Below, piece by piece: positions 26,935 through 36,889 of a DNA stretch of 64,000 nucleotides. Origin of the DNA: Stieleria magnilauensis (lineage in GTDB: Bacteria > Planctomycetota > Planctomycetia > Pirellulales > Pirellulaceae). The position numbers were made by a program, and so were the translations under genes. Where the stretch lies: positions 5,244,394 to 5,308,393 of the forward strand of contig CP036432.1 in the NCBI GenBank assembly GCA_007753675.1. The letters run 5' to 3'. Position 1 is the first letter of the stretch. The number at the start of each line of letters is the position of its first letter. The notes beneath the pieces are model-generated. The model was not told the DNA's origin, searched no databases, and saw only the letters and a program-made list of their open reading frames with translations.

Positions 26935-27858
26935 TCATCGACGCAACTTTGCCGACTCGTGGTACAGACGCAGGTCGATCTGTTCGGTGACAAAGCTGAC
27001 GTGCCCGTCACCCCACAAAAAATTCGCTCCGCCAGGATGACGACTTGAAAAATCACATTCATCGGCCAAGGGACTGTTGATCCCTTCGAGCGTTGAACCG
27101 ACTAACCGCGCCGCCGCGTCTTCTCCCGCCAAGTCCACACCGAACCAAGTCGACGGCACTTGAGCCATGGTCCGTTCGCCGACCACAAGGGTGACGCTTA
27201 GCCCTCGCGTGAAGTCACGAAATCGGGTGTGCCGATTCTCCAAAAAGGTCCCATCGCCGACCGGCGCCGGTATTTCATCGTCCGGTTCCAATGTTCCGAA
27301 TACACCGACGTAGTTGGCCGTCGGTAACTCGATCAATTCAGCGGGCACCACACCCGAGTCGCCATCGTCGCGCGAATGCAATCCTTCAGAATCCTCCTCC
27401 TCGGCAAACAACGTGAACACCGGTTCGGCAATATCGGACGGACAGAGCAGGACCTCCAGCGAGGTGTGACGAACAGCTCCATGACGTTCATTGGCGACCG
27501 AACGTTCGATTTCAATCCGGTCGGCAAGCGCCGGCTGGCCCAAAAACGGAAGAATCGGAACGGCCCAACCGTACGCCGATTCCGATTGTGGATCGAAGGT
27601 CCAACCGGCGGGGAGGCTGCGTTGGGAGTGGTGGTGACTGTGCAGCGCCAGCCCGGTTTCGCGCAGGTGGTCGACGCACTGAACGCGCCGCGCGGATTCT
27701 CGAACGCTACCCACCGCCGGCAGCACCAGTCCCGCGAGAATGCCAATCACCGCCAGCGTCACGAGCAATTCGAGTACGGTCAGTCCACGCGACCACCCGA
27801 CGGGCCTAGAGAATCGCAGGCTCACATCCGCTGGACTGATTGGCTTCATCGGCGACAT
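26935..27858 (-). CDS. DUF1559-like prepilin-type protein
   Basis: 307 residues. The prepilin motif reads GLTVLELLVTLAVIGILAGL with the Glu at +5 kept and the F of the usual GFTL replaced by L. The domain then follows DUF1559: VRESARRVQCVDHLRETGLA, LLCPSD, ANYVGVFG and near the C-terminus FLWGDGHVSFVTEQ in place of the H-x9-DG motif. It is shorter than the member at 8258 and has an acidic insertion (~135-155). It lies 44 bases upstream of blaI on the same strand and may share its transcript. ATG at 27858 or 27849; no strong ribosome site for either. Confidence 0.85.
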   Translation of the reverse strand: MSPMKPISPADVSLRFSRPVGWSRGLTVLELLVTLAVIGILAGLVLPAVGSVRESARRVQCVDHLRETGLALHSHHHSQRSLPAGWTFDPQSESAYGWAVPILPFLGQPALADRIEIERSVANERHGAVRHTSLEVLLCPSDIAEPVFTLFAEEEDSEGLHSRDDGDSGVVPAELIELPTANYVGVFGTLEPDDEIPAPVGDGTFLENRHTRFRDFTRGLSVTLVVGERTMAQVPSTWFGVDLAGEDAAARLVGSTLEGINSPLADECDFSSRHPGGANFLWGDGHVSFVTEQIDLRLYHESAKLRR

Positions 27859-27892
27859 CCGTGACCGAGGTTGACTGATAAAAACGCATTCT

Positions 27893-27913
27893 ACGAAGCC
27901 ATTAGTTTTTAAG
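27893..27913 (-). promoter_or_regulatory. Possible third, weak operator-like site
   Basis: On the plus strand, ACGAAGCCATTAGTTTTTAAG lines up with sites 1 and 2 at ACxA and at TTAGTxTTT, but its arms are not a palindrome. It lies about 35 bases before the DUF1559 start at the head of the blaI unit, where an autoregulatory site would be expected. Confidence 0.25.
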
Positions 27914-27923
27914 CAATGCCGAC

Positions 27924-30900
27924 TTACTTGTCGTCTGTCCCTGGCTGTCGTGGCAACACAATCAATCCGTAAAGCACCGGCAAGACCAGCAAATTGACCG
28001 TCGTCGCGCCGACCAGCCCGGTCAAGATCACCAGGGCCATGGGGTATTCGATTTCTTGCCCCGGAAGCTCGCCGGCCAGAACCAATGGCACCAAGGCCAG
28101 TCCCGTCGTCAGTGCGGTCATCAGAATCGGTGCCAGCCGTTCTTCGGCCCCACGCAGCACCAACTGCCCTGGGCTTAGATCGGGAACTTCAGCGGCCAGG
28201 TGGCGGTAATGGCTGATCAGCATGATGGCGTTGCGGGCGGCAATCCCAAGCACCGTCACAAAGCCGACCAAGGAACCGAGGGAGATGATGCCGCCTCCGG
28301 CGAACACGCCCAACAACCCCGCTGCGATCGCAACCGGAAGCGAAAACAGGATCAGTGACACGGTGCGCCAGTTGCCAAAATCGATGTACAAGATGACGGT
28401 AATGGCAAAGATCGATCCCAAGGAAAGCAGCAGCAGGCGTTCGCGCGACGCCTTGGCTTCGGCATATTCGCCTAAAAACTCGGGATGATAGCCCGACTTG
28501 AACTCGACTTGATCGAGCACCGCCGACTCGATCGCCTTCGCGACCGATCCCAGGTCGCGGCCTTCCACGTTGCACGTGACATCGAGTCGACGTGACGCGT
28601 TTTCGCGATTGATCGCGTTGGGCGCCGGGACAATCGTCACCGTGGCAACACTTGCCAGCGGCACCTGGGCGCCCGAGGGAGTATCGATCATCAGCTCACC
28701 CAGGGTCGCCAAATCGGTCCGCAATGGCTTCGCACCGCGAACCATGACGGGAAAGATGGCCTGATCTCGATACATTTCACCGACCCGCATGCCATTGACC
28801 AGCGTGGTGACGCTTTGCATCAACCGCCCGGGCGTCAGGCCGAACTCCGCTGCGGCGTCGACGCGCAAGTCGATGGCGATTTGCGGTACAAGGACTTGCG
28901 GTTCGACTTTCAACGTCGTCACACCTTCGATCGGTTTGATGACCGATTCAATCTCCGCAGCGGTGTTGCGAAGTTGATCCATGTCGGGGCCATAGACACG
29001 GACGACGATCGAGGCACTCGTGCCGGTCAGCACTTCTTTGATGCGTTCGGTCAGGTACGTCAACAAATCGCGATACAGACCCGGGTATCCGTCGACGATC
29101 GTCTGCACCTCCGCGACGGTGCTGTCATAGTCTTGATCGTCGTCGATGCTGATCCAAAGCTCCGTGAAGTTCGGACCGACCACTTCGTCGGCAACCGTCG
29201 CTCGACCGATATGGGAACCGAAATTGCGAACCCCATCGACCGCCATCAGCTCCTCGCTGGCGCGTAACGTGATGCGATCCATCGCGTCGATCCCGATGCC
29301 CGGCTTTTCAACCCAGTGCATCAGAAAGTCCGTCTCGCGGAATTTGGGCATCAGCTGCTCACCCAAACGCGGAATCGTCGACAACAACGCCACGAAGGCC
29401 ACGGTCGTCAACAGCAATGTCCCCCATTTAAATCGAATCGTTGTGCCGAGGATCGTTCGATACGCTCGCTTCAACGACCGAACCAGCGGCCCGTCGATCG
29501 ATCGCTTCGTAGACGATTTGGGTAGCAAAACCAACGACATCGCCGGCGTGACGGTCAGTGCGACGAACAACGAAGCGAGAATCGCCAGGATGTAGGCGGC
29601 GGCCAAGGGACGAAAGAACGCTCCCGCCAATCCCGTCAGGAAAAAGACCGGTAGAAACGCCAAGATCACGATCACGGTTGCGTAGACCACCGCACTGCGA
29701 ACCTCCAAAGAGGCCTCTAAAACGACTCGGAAGGCGCTGTGGGGCCGTTCGAGTTTGTTGTTCAGACGCAACCGCCGGATGATGTTCTCGACATCGATGA
29801 TCGCATCGTCGACGACTTCACCGAGTGCGATCACCAGTCCGGCCAGCACCATCGTGTTGATCGTCCCGCCGCGATAGTACAGCACCAACACGGCGGCTAA
29901 CAACGAAAGTGGAATCGCGGTGGCGCTGATCAAGGCGCACCGCCAATCGAACAAAAACAACAGCAACACGATCATGACCAACACACAACCCAGCAACATC
30001 GACTTGCCGAGATTGTTGATTGCCCGTTCGATGAAGGTCGCCGGACGAAAGACGGTCGTGTCATATTCGACCGCTCCCATTGCCGGCTTCAGCTCCTCCA
30101 TCGCACGCTCGACGTTTCGGGTCACGTCCAATGTGTTTGCCCAGGGTTGTTTCTCGACGATCAACAACAACCCCGGTCGGCTGTTGATGATCGCGTCTCC
30201 GATCGGTGGCTCGTAATCATAGGTCACCTCGGCGACATCCCTGATTCGCAACGGAGCGGTCGAGCGGCGACTGATCGGCGTCCCGGTTGTCGCCGCCACC
30301 GGCAGGGGCGTGGCGGGCGACGTTCCCGTGTTGAGGACGATTTCGCCCAGCTGATCGGGCGTGTAGACCGCCGGCACATGTCTCAGCGCAAGCCGCTGGT
30401 TGGCTGTATCAAGAAATCCGCCCGCTCCAACGGCCGTCGCATCGCGAACGGTTTGAATCACGGTGTCCAGCGTGACGCCGCTGGCACGCAAACGATCGGG
30501 ATCGACAACGACCTGCAGTTGCGGCTCTTTCTCGCCCCAGACGGCGATGTTGGCGACGCCGGCGATCGACATCAAACGCGGACGGATCGTCCACTTGGTC
30601 AACACCGTCATGTCCATTTGCGACTGCGTGTCCGACCACAAACCGATCTTTAAACACCGGCTGAGCGACGACAGCGGCGGCAAAATCACCGGCGGTCGGG
30701 CCGTCATCGGCAACTGATTGGAGACCAATGCCAGTCGCTCTTGGACCAATTGCCGCGCGGTCAACAGGTTGGTGCCCGGCTCGAAAATCAGCCGCACACT
30801 CGACAGACCCAGCACGGATTTTGAACGCACCGTTTGCACAAACGGAATCCCATTGACCGAGTTCTCGATCGGGACCGTAATCAGACTTTCCACATCTTCG

Positions 30901-31070
30901 GTGGAAATCCCCGGAGCTTCGGTTTGGATTTCAACCAACGGCGGTGCGAATTCGGGAAACACATCCAGCGGAACCGAGTCGGACGTGCGAACGCCGACGA
31001 CGATCAGCGCCACGGCCAGCACCAAAACCAGCAAGCGGAATTGCAACGACGTTTGAATCAGCCAGTTCAT
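27924..31070 (-). CDS. RND efflux transporter permease (HME/CusA-like)
   Basis: 1048 residues, full length. The N-terminus [20 protein letters not shown] and the [15 protein letters not shown] / [14 protein letters not shown] segments are typical of the CusA/CzcA branch. Helix 4 carries [19 protein letters not shown], the proton-relay motif, here with two adjacent Asp residues. Two periplasmic loops and 12 helices fit. The ATG at 31070 is chosen by family N-terminus; the reading from 31271 lies inside the adaptor gene. It starts 13 bases after the adaptor stop, last gene of a three-gene operon. CusA methionine ligands were not recognised, so the substrate (metal or organic) is open. Confidence 0.92.
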   Translation of the reverse strand: MNWLIQTSLQFRLLVLVLAVALIVVGVRTSDSVPLDVFPEFAPPLVEIQTEAPGISTEDVESLITVPIENSVNGIPFVQTVRSKSVLGLSSVRLIFEPGTNLLTARQLVQERLALVSNQLPMTARPPVILPPLSSLSRCLKIGLWSDTQSQMDMTVLTKWTIRPRLMSIAGVANIAVWGEKEPQLQVVVDPDRLRASGVTLDTVIQTVRDATAVGAGGFLDTANQRLALRHVPAVYTPDQLGEIVLNTGTSPATPLPVAATTGTPISRRSTAPLRIRDVAEVTYDYEPPIGDAIINSRPGLLLIVEKQPWANTLDVTRNVERAMEELKPAMGAVEYDTTVFRPATFIERAINNLGKSMLLGCVLVMIVLLLFLFDWRCALISATAIPLSLLAAVLVLYYRGGTINTMVLAGLVIALGEVVDDAIIDVENIIRRLRLNNKLERPHSAFRVVLEASLEVRSAVVYATVIVILAFLPVFFLTGLAGAFFRPLAAAYILAILASLFVALTVTPAMSLVLLPKSSTKRSIDGPLVRSLKRAYRTILGTTIRFKWGTLLLTTVAFVALLSTIPRLGEQLMPKFRETDFLMHWVEKPGIGIDAMDRITLRASEELMAVDGVRNFGSHIGRATVADEVVGPNFTELWISIDDDQDYDSTVAEVQTIVDGYPGLYRDLLTYLTERIKEVLTGTSASIVVRVYGPDMDQLRNTAAEIESVIKPIEGVTTLKVEPQVLVPQIAIDLRVDAAAEFGLTPGRLMQSVTTLVNGMRVGEMYRDQAIFPVMVRGAKPLRTDLATLGELMIDTPSGAQVPLASVATVTIVPAPNAINRENASRRLDVTCNVEGRDLGSVAKAIESAVLDQVEFKSGYHPEFLGEYAEAKASRERLLLLSLGSIFAITVILYIDFGNWRTVSLILFSLPVAIAAGLLGVFAGGGIISLGSLVGFVTVLGIAARNAIMLISHYRHLAAEVPDLSPGQLVLRGAEERLAPILMTALTTGLALVPLVLAGELPGQEIEYPMALVILTGLVGATTVNLLVLPVLYGLIVLPRQPGTDDK

Positions 31071-31083
31071 GATCGATCCGGAA

Positions 31084-32379
31084 TCACTTCCCGGCTCCGA
31101 ACTCCGTGCCGAAGAGTTCTGCGGCGCCATCGACGACGACGGGCGTTCCGATCGCTGGCCCGGACCGCAGCACCGCGTCTTCGCCATCGACGAATCGGAG
31201 TGCGACCCGACGTCGCTCGTATTGTCGATCGCCGGTTCGAGCGTACACCCAGGTGTTGCCGTAGATGTCATACAGGATCGAACCCACCGGCACGATCAAG
31301 GATTGCTCGCTCGCAGACATCGGAACTTCCACGCCGATGCGTTGTCCGGGCCGCAAGCCCAGCTCGCGATTGTCGACCTGGTAATACAGATCGGCGGACG
31401 ACGACGTCGCGTCGGCTGTGGGAGGCGCCGCGACCGGAATCGCCGGCACCGCCGACAGGTCATCTCCCGAAAGAGAAACCAGCCGCGCCGGTTCGCTGGT
31501 CTGAACCGCGGAAAGAAGATCAACAAACACGGGAACCCGAATCCAGAGCGTGTCGAAATTCACGACTTCAAACAGTGTCGCGCCGGCGGCCACCGTTTGC
31601 CCCACGCTGACGTTCATCTGGTTGACCAGTCCACCGATCGGTGTGGTGATCGAAAGCGGTGTCGGTTCCTCTTCGGACGACGGAACGTCCAGCATGCCGA
31701 GAAGTTTTGTGAGCTGAGCGTTCCTTTCTTTGGCCGCGTCCAGCGTCGATTGAGCGATGTTTAATGTGGCCTCCGCATCATCGACACCGCGCCGCGCGCC
31801 GGCTCGATCGGCAAACAACTGCTTGGCGCGATCCAATGCGATTTTGGCAGCTTCGACCTCGGCCATGCCGCGTTCAACGTCACCGGCGGCAACCGTTTGC
31901 GCGGCCATCAAGTTGGCGCGTGTCCCGGCCAATTGAACCTGTTCGGCCGGCGTCGGCACATCACGCTCGACCGACAGCAGGGGCATCAACGAGAGCAATG
32001 CCTGGCCGGCTTTCACGTCGGTCCCCGGCGTGGGAATCCCCGACGCATCGGTTTGGGCAACGACACCGGCGATCGGTGTCGAGACAAGGATCGATTTGCC
32101 GGCGGGGACGGTTGCTTGTCCGCCGAAGGTACGACGACGCGACACGGCTCGCTCGACGACAGAGGCCGTCGTGATTCCCAGGCGACGCTCGGCGTCTTCG
32201 GTCAACGTGATTCGTGACAAGTCCGTCTCGACGGGAAGTTTCTCTACCTTGGCCGGTTGGATCGATTCCGCTTTGGACTTTTCAGACGTCTTGGTGCATC
32301 CCAAACCCATCAACGAAACGATCATCACACCGCCGGCGGCAAATCGAACGGTGTCACCAAGGCGTCTCGGTTGGGTCAT
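31084..32379 (-). CDS. RND efflux periplasmic adaptor (membrane fusion lipoprotein)
   Basis: 431 residues. A lipoprotein signal ends at LMGLGC. A barrel-sandwich segment ([20 protein letters not shown]), a long alpha-helical hairpin (~160-235) and the returning lipoyl half ([21 protein letters not shown]) follow, then beta-barrel and membrane-proximal domains. This is the CusB/CzcB type. It links the inner-membrane pump to the outer-membrane channel. It lies between the channel gene (upstream) and the permease gene (13 bases downstream). No metal-binding N-terminal Met/His cluster was seen. Confidence 0.92.
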   Translation of the reverse strand: MTQPRRLGDTVRFAAGGVMIVSLMGLGCTKTSEKSKAESIQPAKVEKLPVETDLSRITLTEDAERRLGITTASVVERAVSRRRTFGGQATVPAGKSILVSTPIAGVVAQTDASGIPTPGTDVKAGQALLSLMPLLSVERDVPTPAEQVQLAGTRANLMAAQTVAAGDVERGMAEVEAAKIALDRAKQLFADRAGARRGVDDAEATLNIAQSTLDAAKERNAQLTKLLGMLDVPSSEEEPTPLSITTPIGGLVNQMNVSVGQTVAAGATLFEVVNFDTLWIRVPVFVDLLSAVQTSEPARLVSLSGDDLSAVPAIPVAAPPTADATSSSADLYYQVDNRELGLRPGQRIGVEVPMSASEQSLIVPVGSILYDIYGNTWVYARTGDRQYERRRVALRFVDGEDAVLRSGPAIGTPVVVDGAAELFGTEFGAGK

Positions 32380-32388
32380 GTGGAATCG

Positions 32389-32428
32389 GCTTCCAGCCTG
32401 TCATGTAGGACTCGACGAGCCTGGAAGC
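32389..32428. repeat. Dispersed repeat, hairpin form (copy 2)
   Basis: GCTTCCAG (32389-32396) and CTGGAAGC (32421-32428) pair perfectly across 24 bases. The arms match the core of the GTGGCGTAAGCTTCCAGCTTGCG repeat family. It lies between the outer-membrane channel and adaptor genes and could tune their relative expression. Confidence 0.65.
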
Positions 32429-32468
32429 TCATCACTGGAGATGTTTACGAAGCGCTGTGTCGGACATT

Positions 32469-34004
32469 CTAGTCGCGGTCGCGCCGCCGAGACGCTCCGT
32501 TGTCAGATTCCAACAGATTCTCGTCTCTCAACAGCGACGCAAACCCGAGTGGGCTGAGATCGCCGGCAGATTCCGGTCGGTTGATCGGTGGGACGGGGGA
32601 GATCGGTTCCTCCCCCAGTCCGTCGATCTGCGTGTTCGATGTCAGTCGGTCAACGTCGACGACACCGGCGGAAAGATGGCAGCCGACGCTTCGTTCCAGT
32701 TCTGCCAACGCGCGAGCGGAGGCTGCTTTCTGATCCAGAATCCTCGCTTTGGCGTCCAGGTACTGTGTGGTGGTCTGAAGCACCAGCAGATAGTCGGTGC
32801 CGCCGTCGGCGAATCCTTTTTGAGCGATCTCCAACGCATCGACCAAGGCCGGCTGAACCTCGTTTTCTAGAATCCGCAGGTTCTGCTGAGCCTGATTCCA
32901 TTGCCGCCTCGCAATGCGGACGTCGGCGATAATCTGGTCTCGAATCGCGTCACGGGTGTGCAACGCGGCATGGACTTCCCAATCGGCTCGGATGATCCCG
33001 CCTTGATTTCGATTGAAGATCGGAAGGTCAGCCCTCAATCCAGCTCCGGTTCCCGTGTATCCCGGACCGTCTCGGACATCCAGTACACCGTCGAAACGGA
33101 GAAACAGCCAGCGCGAAAGACGGCTGCGCTGGCTAGCGGCAGCGACGGACCAGCGCGCGGCTTGGTAGTCGGGGCGACACGCCAAGGCCTGCCCGATCAG
33201 CTCCGCCTCGTCCACGGAGACGATCGAGGGGGCATCGAGCGGCAACGGAATCAACGGTGCCGGCGGATCATTCACACCGATCAAACGTGTGAGCGCGGCT
33301 TCGGCGATGGAGACGTTCTGCCGCTGGACCCCGGTCGATGCCTTGGCGTTGAGTCGGTCCACACGGGCGGCGATCGTTTCCAACTCACTGATCTCGCCGT
33401 TCTCAAGTCGCTTTTCGGTCAGCTGCTCAATACCCTGGCGAAGCTCCAACGCTTCGCCCGCCAGCTCAGCCTGCTGATGCGCCAGAGCAAAATCGACATA
33501 GGCGACGCGAACATCGCGTGCCAGATCCAAACCATTTTGAACCAGTTGGTCACCGATCCGTCGGTACTCGCGGTTGGCTACCTTCACTCGTGCCGGACGC
33601 AGCAGATACGATTCGATCGGCGCAAACAGCGTGTATTGGCCTTCCTTTGCCCCGGTCGGAAAGTAGATCAACAGTTGCGGGTTGGCGATTAAATTCGCCC
33701 CGACCGCATCGCCGTGGGCCATTCCCAACTGCGTGAGCGTTGCTTGAAAGGCAGAATTGTTCGTCAAAGCTGTCGCGACCGCTTCATCTTCACTGAGGCC
33801 GTCTTGCAGATCGACACTTTCGGGAATGTGCTCCTGTCCGGGCGGCAGCGTTTCAACTCCGGCACCCGCCCGCCACGACATCTCACGCGAAACCAAGGTT
33901 GGATCACAGCAAGGCAGGGGGGACTTGCAACCAGCCGACACCATCATCACGACCAGTAAATTCATCCATTGTGATGTCTTTGGCTGTCGTTGTGGTTGCG
34001 TCAT
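32469..34004 (-). CDS. TolC-family outer-membrane efflux lipoprotein
   Basis: 511 residues. The lipobox is VSAGC, followed by a variable segment. Two repeated helical-hairpin OEP domains fill ~95-290 and ~300-470: SEDEAVATALTNN opens the first; FNRNQGG marks the second; long coiled-coil helices (LELRQGIEQLTEKRLENGEI, LEIAQKGFADGGTDYLLVLQ) are as in CusC/TolC. It forms the trimeric exit channel of the RND pump. It is first in the operon and is separated from the adaptor by 89 bases containing a hairpin repeat. The Pro-rich C-terminal tail is not conserved. Confidence 0.92.
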   Translation of the reverse strand: MTQPQRQPKTSQWMNLLVVMMVSAGCKSPLPCCDPTLVSREMSWRAGAGVETLPPGQEHIPESVDLQDGLSEDEAVATALTNNSAFQATLTQLGMAHGDAVGANLIANPQLLIYFPTGAKEGQYTLFAPIESYLLRPARVKVANREYRRIGDQLVQNGLDLARDVRVAYVDFALAHQQAELAGEALELRQGIEQLTEKRLENGEISELETIAARVDRLNAKASTGVQRQNVSIAEAALTRLIGVNDPPAPLIPLPLDAPSIVSVDEAELIGQALACRPDYQAARWSVAAASQRSRLSRWLFLRFDGVLDVRDGPGYTGTGAGLRADLPIFNRNQGGIIRADWEVHAALHTRDAIRDQIIADVRIARRQWNQAQQNLRILENEVQPALVDALEIAQKGFADGGTDYLLVLQTTTQYLDAKARILDQKAASARALAELERSVGCHLSAGVVDVDRLTSNTQIDGLGEEPISPVPPINRPESAGDLSPLGFASLLRDENLLESDNGASRRRDRD

Positions 34005-34175
34005 CGGTTGCTCCAGTGCGGTGTCAACGATCAGCAGTCGATCGAGCCGTGATCAATGGATCGACCGTCTCGGGCGATAGATCGAGTATTGCAGCGCAAA
34101 TCGATTCAATCGTTGCAACCGGCATGACTCGACCTTTGCCGGAAAATGGTCCACCCGGGGGCCACGCTGTCGCCA

Positions 34176-34850
34176 TCAGGGAAGACCGTTGCGGTCCAGC
34201 AGCTTTGAGAGCGCGCTGAGTCGCTGCGCAGAATCGTCCGTCCGTTGATCCAAACGCATCAAGTATTGGTATTCCTCAACCAGAATGTCTCGAAATCGGG
34301 TTTCCCAGCGTTTGATCAGCAGCGGCCCGAACAGCAACGCCGCTTCGCGATCCACCGCGTCGTAGGCCGGATCGTTGGCCGACTCGGCGGTTGACCGATC
34401 CAGCCGGAACCGCATCACCACGTACCGCTGACGCCCAACGACAAGTTGCTCTTCGACCAGATGAAACCCGCTTTGTAAGGCCCAGCGTCGGACGGCATCG
34501 GGGCGCCGATGGGGTTGCAGCACCACGTCCGCGGGAACACGGCCGGGATGGGTCTCCAGAATTCGAGTCATCAATTCCCCGCCCATTCCGCAGATGCTCA
34601 AACTGTCCGCTTCGCCCGGCGACAGCCCTTCCAACCCATCGGCGAGCCTGACGTCGGCGGCCAGTCCACTCAGCGTCGACCGCGAGTTTTCGAAGGGGCG
34701 TTGATTCACTTCGATTGCGATCCCACGTTCGATCCGTCCCGACGTCAACAACGCTTTGAGTAGATGCCCGTGGTCGGAGCCGATGTCGGCATGCACGCGA
34801 CTGCGAATCTGCACCGCGACCGCTTTCAGGCGTTCATCAAGTTTCGGCAT
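34176..34850 (-). CDS. trmK: tRNA (adenine(22)-N1)-methyltransferase, TrmK family
   Basis: 224 residues, normal family length. SAM-binding motif HADIGSDHGHLLKALL (~20-35) and the catalytic-site segment ICGMGGELMTRIL (~86-98) are diagnostic of TrmK/DUF633; VLQPHRRPDAVRRWAL and VVGRQRYVVM follow as in relatives. It methylates N1 of A22 in tRNA. The gene is 18 bases downstream of the creatininase gene on the same strand, so it is possibly the last gene of that operon. It seems intact, although the family is best known from Firmicutes. Confidence 0.88.
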   Translation of the reverse strand: MPKLDERLKAVAVQIRSRVHADIGSDHGHLLKALLTSGRIERGIAIEVNQRPFENSRSTLSGLAADVRLADGLEGLSPGEADSLSICGMGGELMTRILETHPGRVPADVVLQPHRRPDAVRRWALQSGFHLVEEQLVVGRQRYVVMRFRLDRSTAESANDPAYDAVDREAALLFGPLLIKRWETRFRDILVEEYQYLMRLDQRTDDSAQRLSALSKLLDRNGLP

Positions 34851-34868
34851 GGTGAGAACAAGCAGTTG

Positions 34869-35651
34869 TCAAAAAGGAAATTGCTCGTCCACGTCACTCT
34901 CGGCAAGTTCAACGAGAAACGTCGACAATCGCTCCACAAGCACATCCATCAGCTGGCGTCCTTTTTCGGCCGTGGCGGGGTGTGGATTTCCGGATCCCGA
35001 TTGGCGTGTCAGCAAGTGCCAGGGACGCGTGATGGAAACCCAGCCCTGATTGACGGCGTCAAATCGTGTTTTGTTTACCGCCCCATCGTCGGCAGTGATC
35101 TTGCCTTCCGCATCAACATCGACAAACTCCGAAAAATACGCCAGCCCGAGTGAGGTTTCCATTTCACCGGCGTGGTCTCCCGCATCTTCGAAAATCTCTC
35201 GCTGCACATCGGCCGAGATCCCTCGAAACCAATCGCACAAAAACAATCGGCACGGAGTCTGGTTGTGCATCTCCCGTAGCAGCGGCTTGAAGTCGTTTCC
35301 TCCATGGCTGTTCAGAATCAAGAGTTTCCGAATGCCACAATGGGTCAGCGACTCGGCGAGATCTCGGATGATGATGCCCAACGTGCTCGGGTTCAGATTC
35401 ATCGACAGAGGAAACTTTACCTGATTCGTTTCGGTGCCGTATGGAATCGGCGGCAACATCACCACGCGAGCGCCGCGATCCCAGGCCGCTTCGCAGGCGC
35501 GACTGCCGATCGCTTCGGCTTGGAACGTATCGGTCCCGTAAGGCAAGTGAAGATTATGGGGCTCGGTCGCCCCGGTCGGTAGCACGGCGACTTGATAATC
35601 ACAGTCTTTGACAAAGCCGTAGTTGATTTCCGAGAGGATCCAGGGGCGCAT
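34869..35651 (-). CDS. Creatininase family amidohydrolase
   Basis: 260 residues. Metal-binding motifs are all present: PTGATEPHNLHLPYGTDTF (~25-43, with E30, H35 and D41), NSHGGNDF (~120) and DHAGEMETS (~160). Creatininase-family enzymes hydrolyse cyclic amides such as creatinine, or formylated intermediates in cofactor pathways (the ArfB/MftE branches). Which amide is used here cannot be told. Its start lies 3 bases after the stop of the alpha/beta hydrolase gene and 17 bases before the trmK gene, so the three appear co-transcribed. Confidence 0.9.
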   Translation of the reverse strand: MRPWILSEINYGFVKDCDYQVAVLPTGATEPHNLHLPYGTDTFQAEAIGSRACEAAWDRGARVVMLPPIPYGTETNQVKFPLSMNLNPSTLGIIIRDLAESLTHCGIRKLLILNSHGGNDFKPLLREMHNQTPCRLFLCDWFRGISADVQREIFEDAGDHAGEMETSLGLAYFSEFVDVDAEGKITADDGAVNKTRFDAVNQGWVSITRPWHLLTRQSGSGNPHPATAEKGRQLMDVLVERLSTFLVELAESDVDEQFPF

Positions 35652-35654
35652 TAT

Positions 35655-36716
35655 TTACTTTCCGCTTTGCTCGTCATCGGGTTGAACGGTGAACGGAATC
35701 AATCGATTCGGTTTCCAGTTCACCGGCCGCCCCTTCGCTTGGGCGGCCAGCCAGTTGAGTGCCGCTTCGTGAACGATTTCGTGACCACCGTCGAAAAGGG
35801 TCAGTCGGCTCGTCCCTACGGTTCGGCGAAAAATCGGGACATGGTTGCCATACAACGAATCCGGCCTCGCTGCGTTGATCTGCTGCAACTCCTCCGGCAC
35901 CCTGCGCGTTTGGTACAGCTTGTCGATCGCATCGACGTTCAACGCCGTTGACGCCCCAACGGCGGCATTAAACGCCAGCATCGAGTGCGTGAACGGGACG
36001 CTGCCCGCCCGCCCGTCGTTGATGCCATGATTGAGATCCAACGGAGGAAGCCGATCCGCCTGGGCGATCCAGTTCAGCGGGGAACGATGCCAGGCGGCGT
36101 CGCGAAGTTCCGTCGAGGCATCCGGCGCGCCCCCCAGTACCGACTCGATCATGGTGGCATAGCGATCGAATGACGTTCCCTTGCACTGGTGATGCCATGC
36201 GGCAATGTCCGAGATGCCACACCAGGCCGACACCCCGGCCCACAATTCCGGCTCACGTGCCGCCATCAACATCGATGCGTGCCCGCCACCGGAAACACCG
36301 ATGCAGTAGATTCGATTCCCGTCGATGGACGTTTCGGACTTGGCAAAGTCGACGGCGCTGCGGATATCGGCAACGACCAGATCCGACCCCATCGCTTCGG
36401 GCGTCTTGTTGATTCCGCGAAAATTGGGGTGAATGAAGGCCCAGCCTGCTTGCCGACACCACTCCGCGTACTGAACCTCACCGCCGGTTTGACGATAGTC
36501 GCTCGACCACGTGTGCAACGCCACGAGCAGCGGCACCGGTTCGTCCGATTTTGGAAACCAGATCAACGTCGGTTGCATCGAACCGTCACCGTCGGATCGA
36601 TAGTGAACTTCACGGACACCCTCCGGATAACCCGGCACTTGCGCAGCCGCATGCAAACTGAAGAACATCATCGCGGCAATAAACAGTCCGACGGCATGAT
36701 CCCGAATCAACAACAA
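35655..36716 (-). CDS. Secreted alpha/beta hydrolase (prolyl-oligopeptidase-like)
   Basis: About 353 residues. The signal peptide (HAVGLFIAAMMFFSLHAAA) is followed by an alpha/beta fold: VPLLVALHTWSSDYRQ near the oxyanion site, DIRSAVDFAK, then nucleophile elbow GVSGGGHAS and a late FDGGHEIVHEAAL with the catalytic His. A TTG at 36716 (or the next in-frame TTG codons at 36713 and 36710) is taken as start because GAGGA lies 8 bases before it and the signal peptide begins there; the ATG at 36671 would truncate the signal. Longer readings run into the 160-bp repeats. It heads the unit with creatininase and trmK genes. Confidence 0.75.
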   Translation of the reverse strand: MLLIRDHAVGLFIAAMMFFSLHAAAQVPGYPEGVREVHYRSDGDGSMQPTLIWFPKSDEPVPLLVALHTWSSDYRQTGGEVQYAEWCRQAGWAFIHPNFRGINKTPEAMGSDLVVADIRSAVDFAKSETSIDGNRIYCIGVSGGGHASMLMAAREPELWAGVSAWCGISDIAAWHHQCKGTSFDRYATMIESVLGGAPDASTELRDAAWHRSPLNWIAQADRLPPLDLNHGINDGRAGSVPFTHSMLAFNAAVGASTALNVDAIDKLYQTRRVPEELQQINAARPDSLYGNHVPIFRRTVGTSRLTLFDGGHEIVHEAALNWLAAQAKGRPVNWKPNRLIPFTVQPDDEQSGK

Positions 36717-36739
36717 AATAATATTCCTCGAAGCGGTTC

Positions 36740-36762
36740 GTGGCGTAAACTTCCAGCTTGCG
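36740..36762 (+). repeat. Dispersed repeat (copy 3)
   Basis: GTGGCGTAAACTTCCAGCTTG with one change from the consensus, in the leader of the alpha/beta hydrolase gene. Confidence 0.7.
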
Positions 36763-36889
36763 ATTCCATTGCCCCCATCAATGCGGGATATGCTACACCG
36801 TTCGGCCAAGTTGATGTCACTGGCAACCGAAGCCGGCCAGACGATTTTTAACCGCATGGAGCGCCGGACGCAACGATTCACCCCGCGTT

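Noticed and set aside
27924-34004. Copper/silver efflux operon in the strict sense (cusABC)
   Set aside because: Architecture fits the heavy-metal RND branch, but the CusA methionine ligands and a metal-binding adaptor tail were not recognised and there is no metal sensor gene.
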